Assembly: GCA_026874595.1 (NCBI GenBank)
Contig: CM049307.1
Coordinates: forward strand, 96,448,330 to 96,512,329
Origin: Sipunculus nudus
Lineage: Eukaryota > Annelida > Sipuncula > Golfingiida > Sipunculidae
DNA length: 64,000 nucleotides
Direction: 5' to 3'
Part shown: positions 1-11,600 of the stretch, in pieces
Position numbering within the stretch: position 1 is the stretch's first letter
Layout of the letters: each line of letters starts with the position of its first letter
The notes under the pieces: model-generated
What the model was told of the DNA's origin: nothing
The model's input: only the letters and a program-made list of their open reading frames with translations
The model's database searches: none
Program-made: the position numbers and the translations under genes

Positions 1-344
1 CTAATGACACACTTTCGTGTACTTCCGCGTTATCATTTTTTTCATCCATATAAAAATTATCCAGAAGAAACTTAATTCCGTACACATCAATTAATGATGT
101 GAAAAATAGGGCATTTTTAAACAAAAGTATTTATTACATAAATGTTACACAAGGCCTACAGGCCTAATGCGAACCTGTGCAATGAGATTACACCAGGTAT
201 AATGCTTCAATGCTGGACCATTACTTTTCAAGAACATGTGTAACATGTATATGAACAATGCAAGTACTAAACACTTAGAACAAGAAACAATTAAACAAAC
301 ATCACTGCTGCAATTCTGACATGGGTGCACACAACACAAAAACT

Positions 345-1806
345 AGAATATGGGTAGTCAACAAGTGACTACGTGTATCCTCCAAAATCAGAGTGGGAAA
401 GGTGAAGTGAGGCTTGGATTGAGTGGCAAGGGAAAATAGGGTTAGGTGTGTTGCATATTAGCCTGGATGTCTGCAGCCGAAATGTGTACGTAGGTTGCGC
501 CACCTACCACAAAATCCAGAAAGCTGTCCAAGATGTATAAACATGCAAAATTTTAGGCAGATAAGTCAACCCACTACTGAGATATGAGTGATTTTAGCCC
601 ATGGCAGACAAACAGATGGACACTGTAGAAAAATGGTGGCAGGTGGTGCCACCAATTTTGTGTATGATTAAGAGATATGCGAGATCTATAAACATGCAAA
701 ATTTCAGGGGGATATGTCAAACCAGTCCTGATATATAAGCCTGAATGTGTGCAGCATATACATATATATATGTGGCACCATCTGCCAGAAAAATCCAGAA
801 AGGTATCCAAGATGTATAAACATGCAAAATGTTAGGCTGATAAGTCAAACCACTACTGAGTTATGGGTGATTTTAGCCCAAGGCAGACAAACAGACGGAC
901 GCTGTGCAAAAATGGTGGCAGGTGGCACCACCTATTTTGTGTATGATTAAGAGCTATGTGAGATCTACACACATGCAAAATTTCAGGGGGATATGTCAAA
1001 CCAGTCCTGAGATATAAGCCTGAATATCTGCAGCGTATACATAAATGTAGGTGGTGCCACCTGCCACAAAATCCAGAAAGCTATCCAAGATGTATAAACC
1101 TGCAAAATTTTAGGCAGACATGTCAAACCACTGCCTATTATGAGTGTTTATATCCCACGGCAAACAAACAGACGGACACTGTGCAAAAATGATTGTAGGT
1201 GGCACCACCGCTTTTGCGTATGATAAAGAGCTATGTGAGATCTATAAACATGCAAAATTTTTGCCCAATCGGTCAAATGGTTCCTGAGATATGAGCTTGG
1301 ATGTCTGCAGCATAAATTTGAATGTAGGTGGCGCCACCTGTCATAATATCAAGAAAGCGTTCAAGGATGTATAAACCTGCAAAATATCAGATGGATAAGT
1401 CCCACCAATGCAGAGATATGAGTGTTTTTATCCCAAGGCAGATGAACAGATGGACGCTGTGCAAAAATGGTTGCAGATGGCACCACCATTTTTAGTGTAT
1501 GTTATAAAGCTTTCCAAGGGCTACCTTTGAGCAAAATCTTTAGCCTTATTGGTAAAACAGTTCCCAATAATGTGGGTTTATGTGTGGAAACACACGCACA
1601 AATGGATGCTGGTCAGAGAGGAAAGGTCAGAGGTCAACAGAAATGAGGGCGCACCAGTTCACAGGTGACCGATCATAATTCCGAATTTTAAAAAATTCTG
1701 CCCAGTGGTTATAAAGGAGTTCTCCGGAAACCTATGCAGCAATGGCGGCAGTGTCGGCGTCTGACTGAAATCATAGTATCCGCAAAACTGTTTTGTTGGA
1801 TACAAT
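345..1806 (+). mobile_element. Palindromic-core tandem element, left copy
   Basis: Head hairpin at 354-372, shared flank GAAGTGAGGCTTGGATTGAG, then halves of about 140 bp with GGTGGCGCCACC-like palindromes near 492, 638, 770, 917, 1050, 1198, 1329 and 1475. A tail hairpin GTATCC...GGATAC lies at 1776-1803. No protein. Same family and orientation as 62806-64000. Confidence 0.78.
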
Positions 1807-2060
1807 GATTGTAGCTGGCACCACCAGTCTTATATACAACGAAGATATATATAAATATGCCCAATGTCAGACTGATAAGTCAAACCCCTCCTGTGAAATA
1901 AGCAGGGACATATACTGTGCAAAAATTATTGTAGGTGGCGCCACCAGTCTTGTACACTATAAAGCTACCCCATATGTATAAACATCCCTTTGCAGAAATA
2001 AGCAGGCGCATACACTGCAAAAGTCAATGTAGGTGGCACCACCTGTCTTATAAATGAGAA
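1807..2060 (+). repeat. Related palindromic-core units (about 110 bp)
   Basis: Three shorter units with GGCACCACCAGTCTT or GGCGCCACCAGTCTT, ATAAACAT and AGCAGGGACATA. A diverged subfamily of the left element. Confidence 0.65.
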
Positions 2061-2204
2061 TACCATCAAAGACACATAGACAGGTCAAAATATCAGTCCA
2101 ATACATCAAACTTCCCAAGAGTTTGATGCACTGGGCTGACAAGGCTTAGGTGAGTAAGGCAGTTGCCCCCGAGTGACATGTGACAAATTGCTGCCTCAAG
2201 ATAC

Positions 2205-2390
2205 TGCACTGAGTGAACTTTTGACCTGCACCTGGCTAGACTGAGTGAACTTTTGACCTGTACCTGGCTGCATTGAGTGAACTCTTGACCTGTTGCATAA
2301 TCTGACACAGTTGGCAGTCAGCCAAAGCTATAAACAGAATGCAACTACTGAACTGAGTGAACTCTTGACCTATACCTGACTGCACTTCTT
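2205..2390 (+). repeat. Degenerate 34-bp repeats (GAGTGAACTCTTGACCTG)
   Basis: At least four copies of CTGAGTGAACTTTTGACCTG followed by a variable tail. No further function visible. Confidence 0.7.
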
Positions 2391-2519
2391 CCAATCCTGG
2401 CACTGTGCCAAAATTATTTATAGAGCTGACATCATCTTGGCTAATGGCCAACATCAAGGCACTGGCAATGTGCCAATGGTAAACCAAATGCTGCCATCTG
2501 TACACAAAAGTGGTCCCTA

Positions 2520-3050
2520 CTTGAAATAACTTTGAAATTTATTTTTCCAATACAAAATGCTTTTCAGCTGACTTTTTATAAAAAAAGAAATCAGGAATAT
2601 ATGTTAAATTATTACGGATGCATACTGAATGCAAAATTAAAATACAAATATATCTCACTGATGGCAAATTCTTGATTTCAGTTGAGTAGGGATACCAAAA
2701 ATTTATAATCCACGTTCAGTTGTCTTTATACAGCCAAAGAGAGCTGAATATCCATGATTGTAACATTGCCTGGTATGATGAATAACTTACATCATAAATC
2801 TAAATTTTTTAAAAGCTTTTAAAAAAACTTTCTTGTCAATATTAACTTAAGATAACCTGAAATCTAAATGTCTAGGGGCATGATGTAATAGATGCTGATA
2901 AACTGGTGCCAGGCTAGATGTAACAGCATGACACAGCTAACATATATGGTAAAATGACTCCATAATTCAGCCAAAAATCATTCATGTAAAACTATTAATG
3001 ACAATTATTATAAGAATTATTGTAGGGATTATTCTTGTAAAATATTCAAC
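2520..3050. other. AT-rich DNA, no feature seen
   Basis: No open frame, repeat or motif of note. Confidence 0.6.
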
Positions 3051-3965
3051 AAACTGGCTTCAGTGGCAACAGTCGAAAAACGTTTCGCAGGTTTATACCT
3101 CAAAAAGGAAGATACAGCAAACTGGATAAATTCAGCTTCACGTAACTCAGCCAAAAAGCACTGAACCAAAACCATTTGAACAAACTTGAATTATCAACAT
3201 CTGAGGATAATTAATGTGCAAGATTTACGAATTTGGCCCATTGGTTTTTGAGAGAAGATCTTTGTAGCCACTGAGCTTAAATGGGCTGCTATGGCATATA
3301 ATTAAATTCAGCTTCCCATAACTTAGCCAAAAGTCACTGAAAAGAGACCATTTGAACAAACTTCAGAAAGCACTACCCTAGGATCATTTCTGTGCGATAT
3401 TAAACATTTTGGCCATATGGTTTCAGAGAAGTTTTTTGTAGCCCTCAGTGTGATACAGGCTCTGTTGACCCCATACAAAAAAGGCCTATGCAGGTGGCAC
3501 CACCAATACCTCAATTTCAGATATGACCTACGTGACCAACATTTGCATTAAATTTGGTGATGATAGCTCCAGCCGTTTCTGAGATTTAAATTTTAATATG
3601 CTTTTTTGCACAGTTAACAAAGTTCAACCTCCTGTAACTCGGCCAAAAATCTCCGAACTGGAACCGTTCGAACAAACTTGAGAAAGATTGTTCAAGGGAT
3701 CATTTCTGTAAAATATTGGACAATTTGGCTGGACAGTTTCGGAGAAGATTTTTAAAGCTTTTTTAGCTTTTCCCCTATAAAATCTAAGAAAATGCAGTTA
3801 GAAAAAAATAAACAAAATCTGATATAGTTTTCTGGATGACTGATTATTTGCAAAAAATTTGGTGATGCTAGCTCCTGCCGTTTTTGAGATAGCTATGGTT
3901 AACGTACAGACGACGCACGACTCACGCCGTACGACGCCGCACCATCGCATAAGCTCACAGGTTCG
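3050..3965 (+). repeat. Diverged tandem repeats ending in ACGCCG-rich tail
   Basis: Three or more units with AACTCAGCCAAAAA, ACCATTTGAACAAACTT, GGATCATTTCTGT and TTTGG...GTTTCAGAGAAG. They end in GACGACGCACGACTCACGCC and GCATAAGCTCAC, an ending I recall from bivalve repeats. It also holds one GGTGGCACCACC (3492). Confidence 0.65.
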
Positions 3966-6141
3966 CTAACAAGTCTAGGCTAAAATGCATCGAGGCCAAT
4001 TGTGTGTTACTTTTTATATTCATATGCAGAAATACTTGTAAACCAGAAATCCCTATAAACCTACCTTGTTCAATAGCACTGCTCTGTGGTTCCTTGAGCA
4101 TGAAGAAGCATTCATTAATTCAACAGGACAGACTCTGACTAGCCACACTGCCCACATTATATTACTATTTCTATATTAATTTATCAAAACGGACAGGAAA
4201 GCTTCCACAATACATGTGGTAGCACTTGTAGTCCTATTTTCCATCTGAAGCATTAAGCAACTTCTGTGACAGAGTCAATTTCTTGTTTAAGATAAATATT
4301 ATTTTGTTCTAAATCTTACAATTTTACTGTAAATTAGTCAGTTAAAAATTTCATAGGACGGTCTTGGACAGTCAACTGGGATATCAGCTCCAAATAAAGG
4401 CAACAAAACCTCCAGGTGTGTCTTCTTCACTTGGAACTAATTCCCCAGTTGATCGTTTAGTGACACGTCTAGGATTTAAATGTTGAGATATCTGTAGCAA
4501 CAACAACTGCTCAGTGGTTGTTTTTTTTTAAAACAGCAGGAATTTTTCATTTATCAGAGTTTGTTAATAACAACTTCAAATGCCCTTGTATACTTAACTT
4601 TGGTAATTATGTACAGAATAAGATGCTGAAAATGTTGAACTGGACTTCTTGATATTTAATTTTAGTGACACTCCCACTTTTAAGTAAAAGCCTGAAATGA
4701 ACCACACTAAGCAGTCAAGTTCCCAAAATATTAGAACAATTTACAATTGTGCATGAGGACGATAAGCTTTTAACAAAATAAATATTTTACAAGAGAAACA
4801 GCAGCAGCAGTATTTACAAAGCAAGCTTGATGTGCACCTTAAACAGATCAAGGGGTAGTATCAAATCAACGAGCTGTGGAAACCAAAGTACACTAAAGAC
4901 TTGAAAGATTTGCAGGGAAAGTTGAATCAGAAGACAGACTACAAACCCATTACCCCATGTGGACTGCTTAGCCACAGTACAGTCATTGCCAGCTGAACTA
5001 TAATATTTAAGTTTATGCAGCAAACAGAGTTAAGAATTAAAATGGACGCAGCATTACTGATATTTAAAACTTTTAATTATCTAACAAGTATACAGTATAC
5101 CATACTAACCATATAAGCTGTTCTTGTGGTTGCATACTTAATTTTAGTGAATTAAGCCAGGTGGTGAGGTATTTTATGGTTTTACCCTGGTTATTTGGTA
5201 GGTTTGTTAGCAACTTTACATTAAAGTTCCAAACAGTCTTTGATGAAGTCTTGTGATGCAATACCAAAGGAACAATCTATTTAAATTTTATGAGTCAATC
5301 TGGATCACTTCAGAGCCAACCTGGATCACTTCAGAGCAAATCAAAATCACCATTATGTTTTTTATTCAGATTCAAAACCTTGGTGAAATACAGCCACTGC
5401 TTTGTCCCGAAAAGGGTAAAAGTCAGTCACTGGTACTAAGCTTAGATTCCTTATGCAATGCATGCTTAGTAATTTCATGTGTACTGGCACTGGAGCATGC
5501 AAGTTTTCTCCGTGTTGCTCCTGGATACCATGCTGAACTGGCAAAAATTGCTACACGAAGTGATTTGTTTTGCTGGATACGCATTCCGTATACCAGATCC
5601 ACCAATAAGGAATCTCACCTTATTCATTTAGTTGATACCAATTCTATCCACATTCCACATTTCGTACATAAAGAATCTAGCTTGAGGTGGCGGATTTGTT
5701 CCAAGAGGTGAACCTGCCATGCAGTTGTTGAACAAAGTGAAACAAGTCATCTAGAACTCATGTTCCAGTTTAAATGCTCACTAGTTTTCATTATTTGAAA
5801 ATCTAATTTGAGCCCATGCACACCCAACAAATTACTGATAAATTCTTCTCTGTGATTGCAAAAAAACATTGGTTTACTTTAAATGTGCAATTTCTTGCTG
5901 AACATGATTCTGTATCACAGATCAATTGACCTGAAACCCACACCAATTTGTTAAAAGCAATTTCTACTCCTGTTTCATCCATATTATATCTTAAAGTAGT
6001 AGATGTTCTTAAAGCAAACAGACGAGGTATGATCAATATCATGCATTTCTTGTTGGTAGAATAAGGGTTCTGACAAACCTGTTTATGAACACAAATACAT
6101 TACTTGTGCCTTCTCAAACTCATACACTACAGACAGATATA
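3966..6141. other. No supported gene
   Basis: AT-rich. A 152-codon plus-strand frame (5253-5711) has overlapping open frames on the other strand, no splice context and no domain I recognise; it may be distal 3' UTR of CK1 read on the wrong strand. Confidence 0.5.
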
Positions 6142-6329
6142 CAGTGGAACCCAACAATTCAGCCATCTTCAAGACGGAGCAAAGTTGTTGTAATTTGGGG
6201 GGGGGGGGGGGGGTTGGTCATATTTGTGAAATTCTAAGTTACTTGGATCATATATTCAGGACCAAGAAAATTGGTCATAATTGTGGGGTGGTCACAACTG
6301 TGGGGTGGTCGCAAGGCAGGGTTCCACTG
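6142..6329. mobile_element. 188-bp MITE with TA target duplication and G-run
   Basis: CAGTGGAACCC ... GGGTTCCACTG inverted ends flanked by TA. Inside are about 17 G (6198-6214) and GGGGTGGTCACAACTG / GGGGTGGTCGC, related to the MITEs at 50971 and 56748. Confidence 0.82.
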
Positions 6330-7833
6330 TATTTGGTAGGGTAGGGCAGGAACTCTTTCTAATTATGCAGTTTAAGGATGCAGATTCATGCAATCCAAAT
6401 ATACAAGTTTAACCAAATCTCAAGATTTTAAATTGATAACTACCACTTAGGGTAACCTGATGGAGACTGATAGCGATACTTGCAATAACTTTGGAATACT
6501 ACACAGGTATGCGAATTAATTTTATCACTGAATTAGGTAACACTCAAATCTTGGCTTAAACTATCTTAAAATCACTTAAATATACCTCACAGTATGAGTA
6601 TCCCATCACAGAAGTTTCTTTATACATTTGTTTACACAATATTTACTTACAATTTCCCTCAAGACAGTTAGGGGTTAGGTTTCTAAGGCCTTTTTTAATG
6701 GCTTTTTTATCCTTAAGTGTGTTTATATTGTTTACACATATTTCAAGTATCAAATGATGTCTTGCTTTCACTGCATGGCACACAGATTCTGTGGTTGGCT
6801 TTATACTTCGGAGGGTGAAATTTTGAAAAATCTTTCCTGCCATTTTGTCAGATTTCTCCCGTAATATCACTTTATTTAAGTATCAAACTAAATGAACTCT
6901 ATCAACATATTATCATAATCAGAAACTTGTTCTCTTACTTTCCTATAGCTGCCATTAAGACCATAGTCTATCCAAACTGAAAATTAACTCAAGCTGGACA
7001 ATAATTAATTAGTATTTTCCTAGGCAAGTCAAAAAGCCTGGAGTAGGTAATCAGTGTATAATCAGTGGGTCTGCCCATACAGGCCCCCTTACCACCAAAC
7101 TCTCTCCACCTATATTCTCACCAGGACACTGTCCTCCAAGTACTATTGTGTCCCAGGTTTTCTCCCTGTTTTTCGAAACCGCTTATGGAGCTACCATTTT
7201 GCTATACACTAAAACCAGGATATCAGAAGCTACATACTGAAATTATGGATATACTGCTAGTTTTATTAACAACTCATCTATAGAGACAGGCCAGGTAATG
7301 GATGTAGACACTGCATGCATATACATGATGGCTGAGCTGTGTGGACAGTGAGTCTTATTCATGGAGCTTTCTTTTCTGCAATTTCGACCATTCTAATTTT
7401 TTTTTGTCTTACAAATATAAACCAACCCACAGTATAATTATAAAGGAATTTAAACCAATTAACTTTAAATCTGTGCGACTATCTGAAAACATTAAAAGGT
7501 TAAGTAAAAAAATACAATATGTACAGCAGATGCAGCCATTTTTATACATTTAAACAACCTGCATGTCTGACATTCATGTATGAACTTTTAAAATATTATC
7601 CTTATTCCAATCAAATCATTTCCTTATTAAACATTTGCTTACAGTAACATGAAAGGGCCAAATTAACATTTTCTATCATTTTATTTAATTATTTTAATTA
7701 TAATTATAGAATTTATTCATTAATCAATTCAGCAAATAGTTTTTAGTGTTTTACTAATTTCTTGAAGTACTTACAAACTGGGGATAAAAAAAAATTTTAA
7801 TTGGAAAAATGGCTTACCAGAACTGTTTTAATA
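6330..7833. other. AT-rich DNA, no supported gene
   Basis: No convincing frame or repeat. Could include distal 3' UTR of CK1. Confidence 0.5.
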
Positions 7834-8412
7834 TTTATTAAACCAGTTTCAACACATACAAGAATTCAACACAATCACCTAGTAGAAAAAACAAATACCA
7901 AATTTCAGCAGAAAGACAGCAATGAAATGCCCAAACAGAACAGCTGATGTGATGACCTTGTTTTACCTTAATAGCCTGATTAGGCCGAATGGAATGTAGA
8001 AAGGCTGGGCTTGTATTAGCTGAATCATTCAGATAAACATAACAATGCTGCACACTTGTGCATAATAAACTATTTGTGTAACATACAACAAGAGGACATC
8101 ACAACTATAACAACTACACAGCAGACATGGTTTATGACACAACCCTGAGGTTAGGCGACTCCAGTGTCGAGTTCAGGGGTGGGGTTATTCACAGAGTGAT
8201 TCATGCCAGACATGAGACAGGGGTACAAGCTGGATTAACCCATCACCGCTTCAAGGCCACATTTGCATGATGTTAGTGAACGATTTGCCGAGGCATGCAC
8301 GCAGCATTCACACCATGGCACCAGGAGAGCAAGGGACCCTTCCCATCATGCATTCCACCAATCACTCATTCTGTACAGGATTATCACACAAGGCTACAAA
8401 TCAGCCTATCTG
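7834..8412 (-). other. Probable CK1 3' UTR start, candidate poly(A) signal
   Basis: Sequence following the CK1 stop. The first good AATAAA on the minus strand is at 7839-7834, and another lies at 7685-7680. The stretch next to the stop is less AT-rich than the flanks. The true end is unknown. Confidence 0.35.
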
Positions 8413-8669
8413 TCATTTATGGCGCTCGAGTCTGCGACTTCTCGACTCCAATTCTCGCCTCCCATCCTCAGCACCACCAGGCATGCCCGCTCCTGAAATG
8501 GATAGCTGCCCGTCTTTGGTCCGTTTTCCCCCTGCAGCTGATGTACGGCCATTCTGGCCGGCGGAGTACCGACTGACAGGAATACGGCTGCGGTTCCCCT
8601 GTGCTGTGCCCGGCTGTGCCGCCGCTGTATTGATGCGAGTGCTACTGCTTTTCCAGCCGCCCGCGGTCG
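8413..8669 (-). CDS. CSNK1D: CK1 last coding exon (tail, stop codon)
   Basis: 257 nt, phase 1 in, stop TGA at 8415-8413. A strong pyrimidine tract ending CATCAAG precedes it. The reading frame matches the donor phase of exon 7 and gives [20 protein letters not shown], then [15 protein letters not shown] and an Arg/Glu-rich end, [12 protein letters not shown]. The SRIPVSR piece resembles the SRIP motif in vertebrate CK1 tails. High GC supports coding. Another, alternative last exon cannot be excluded. Confidence 0.8.
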
Positions 8670-11600
8670 CTTGATGAGCAACAAAGGGGGAAAACAAAAC
8701 ATTGGAACCACTTTGCTTTGAGACTTTATGCCTTTATACAACTACACAGTCCTATAGTCTATCAATCAAATTCCCAGCGCAAAACTGTGTTCAGATTTAT
8801 CGAAGAAAAGACTATATCCCTCATTATTTTAAAGTATGCCTTAGGCAAAGGCAGGAGACCTCCTACAGCATGCAACATCCAGAGAACGAAAAAAATTTTC
8901 ATATTCCAGAAAAAAAATTTCTCTGAAAAACTTAGTTCAGAGAAAGAAAAGTAAAATTAATTCTTTCAAAAAAGAAAATTTGTAAACTGATATCAAAATT
9001 AATATTTCTGTGAAATATAAAATTTAGAAAATAATTTTCAAATACAGGGCAAAACTCTACCACAAAACTGTACATGTCTGTCTAATAAGTTACTTACTGA
9101 AATATTCATTTTTTGCATGCAGGAGGGGAGTTTCTTTTCTAAATGAAGACTATAACACATTTCAACTTCACATAATGTGCTCAGAATTATTCTGATAGAC
9201 TATAATACTGTGTCTTCATATTTTAAAATATTACATTTAAATATATGTTGCAAACATGTACATTTTGTATCAAGTGATGCCCACTAAATTTTATAATTTA
9301 ACAGTTGGCTATATTATAATCTACATTTCTCTGTCAGGTAAGAGTAAATGCTTCTTTATTTACTTGTGTAAAAAAATGTTGAAAATGCAAGTCATGAGAA
9401 AATTAAGTATTTTTAAGGACAAAAAAGTCAAAACTATGGAGAAAAAAACTTGCACTGTGAAGTAATGTATAATTACAACAAACAGTAGCTTCAATATTTT
9501 TTACAATTTTATCTGAAAAAAAAATATCTGCATAGTTAAACTTTAAATATCAAATTCACCACCTGAAAGAACCAGCTTGATCACAACCAAATAAAACCTC
9601 CAAAATCATGGAATATTTGGACATTGACTCATCTTTTAATAAGAAATCCTGAAGTTTACAGGTAAGGTGTTTCTCAATTATCCTGAAATCTTCATTGTTA
9701 TCAGGCAGGTTGCATGTGTATACAGGGTCAACAGCATGTAAATCGAGTTTTATGTAAAAAACAGGTTAAGAAAGCTGATCCAGAAAACCAGCACCTGAAG
9801 TTTAGGATTTGATCAGAGTCCACATAGTAAAACAATTGATGATCTCCACCACCCCTAACCCTGCAAGTCCATCATACTGTGAACTACATACGTATTCACA
9901 TACATGAACAACGAAAATACCTGTGTATTCACCAATTAGGACCAAGCTGAGAGACCAACAAGGGATCCTTCGTCATAGTATACCCTTGCTTTGGGATCTG
10001 ACTGATTATTATTGAGATAAGATGGAAGCTTATCATCAGATTCACTGGAACAAAATTAACAGGACTCAAGAGAAGATTTGGATGATGAGGAGAACACCAT
10101 CTCTACCATTACACTTAACAACCTGTAAATGGTGTTTGTACATGTGTATATTCATACACGACAGCTGGCATGAAATCAATAACTGATAACACAGACAACA
10201 TCAAGGTCTTCCCTCTTTACCTTATAGAACAATCATCTCAGAAACTGATAAATTTTCCAGGTGGAAAAAAAATGGCTCCTCAAACATCTGTATTTTCTAT
10301 GACAAATAAGAAGTACAGAAGGCAAGGTAAACAGGTATCTTATCTACATCACAACAGTACTGGACCTGTATTTATAAACATCTAAATCCAGATGGTTAGA
10401 TGAAAATCACAGCAACAGTGAAGGTGACACAGTTACAAAGCCTAAATGACAAACTGCAGAGAGAACATACAAATCATTTTGTGTTGGATTCTAGTGATAG
10501 TATACATACATGTAAATATACCAGAGTTATTCAGTGGTGTACCTCATTCATTTAAATGAGTATACATTGTTAAATGTTCCTCAGATCAAGGTCATTAGAT
10601 TTTGATTATTTTGTAATCATGTATGATCACACAATAAAGCACTGCAAATCAACTACTTTGTGATCATTTGTTTAATCATAACTCATGTTAGAAACAGAAT
10701 CAAAGTTCAAAATCAAATTTAGTGATAGATTGATCATGCCAGATTACTTAACATTGGTCTTGCACAGCAGTCAGATTTGTCTTGTCCACACAGCAACAAC
10801 ATACTTCAAATGACATGCTCTGATAGACTCCTTGCACAGTCACAAACTTAGGACTAAAGTTTAACAACTATTTTATACACCAACTTGCCATTTCCTTTTG
10901 GATTTATCCAGACATGCGGCTGTTACTTTTTGATTTGTTCAGAAAAGTAACTGCTGCCTCTGTAAAGGTTTAAGGAGTGTTCCTTGCCTTGTCCAAGCTA
11001 ATTTTGCCATAATCAGTGTATCACTGCAGATAAACACGGAGATAAACCAAAATGAATCCCACAAACACATAAGGAACTAAGGTACATTTTGCCAATCCAC
11101 CCACTGAAATATTGTATGAAGTATAAACCATAAAGTATTTATAATCAGTCTATAAGTAAAGCTAGTTTTTTTCTACTATCACAGAAATGGTCCATAGCTT
11201 GTTGATGGCATGGTATACTGTATGGAGATAAATGTAACAGTATAAAGAGAATTTGTTATCATTTAGCCTTCTGGACATGTACAGGGCTACTAGACTTATC
11301 CTCAGGTCCCAACCTGTCATTAAGAAAGCAAATCTCATGATTACTATCTCAGTTCATCAGTTGGCCTTGGTGCTGGTAGGGTATTTAAACTAGGCTCATT
11401 CCATTGCAAAGTTAACCACTACGCTATGTTCTGCCCCCTAGTAGGGGTAGCAAATTTTGGACACAAGCATTTGGTAAAACTACATGATTCAGGACTTGAT
11501 TACCTGTTAATATGAAGACAATCTACCTCGGAACATTTAAGGTGACATAAAAACACAAAACGGGAAATTTAACATTTTTTCAAAACATATTACACGTGCT

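Noticed and set aside
5253-5711. 152-codon plus-strand frame
   Set aside because: No recognisable domain, other frames open on the opposite strand, no start or splice context. The composition looks like non-coding DNA.
8263-8674. Plus-strand frames of 77-135 codons over the last CK1 exon
   Set aside because: They are the complement of a GC-rich coding exon on the minus strand, which has fitting splice phase and tail motifs.
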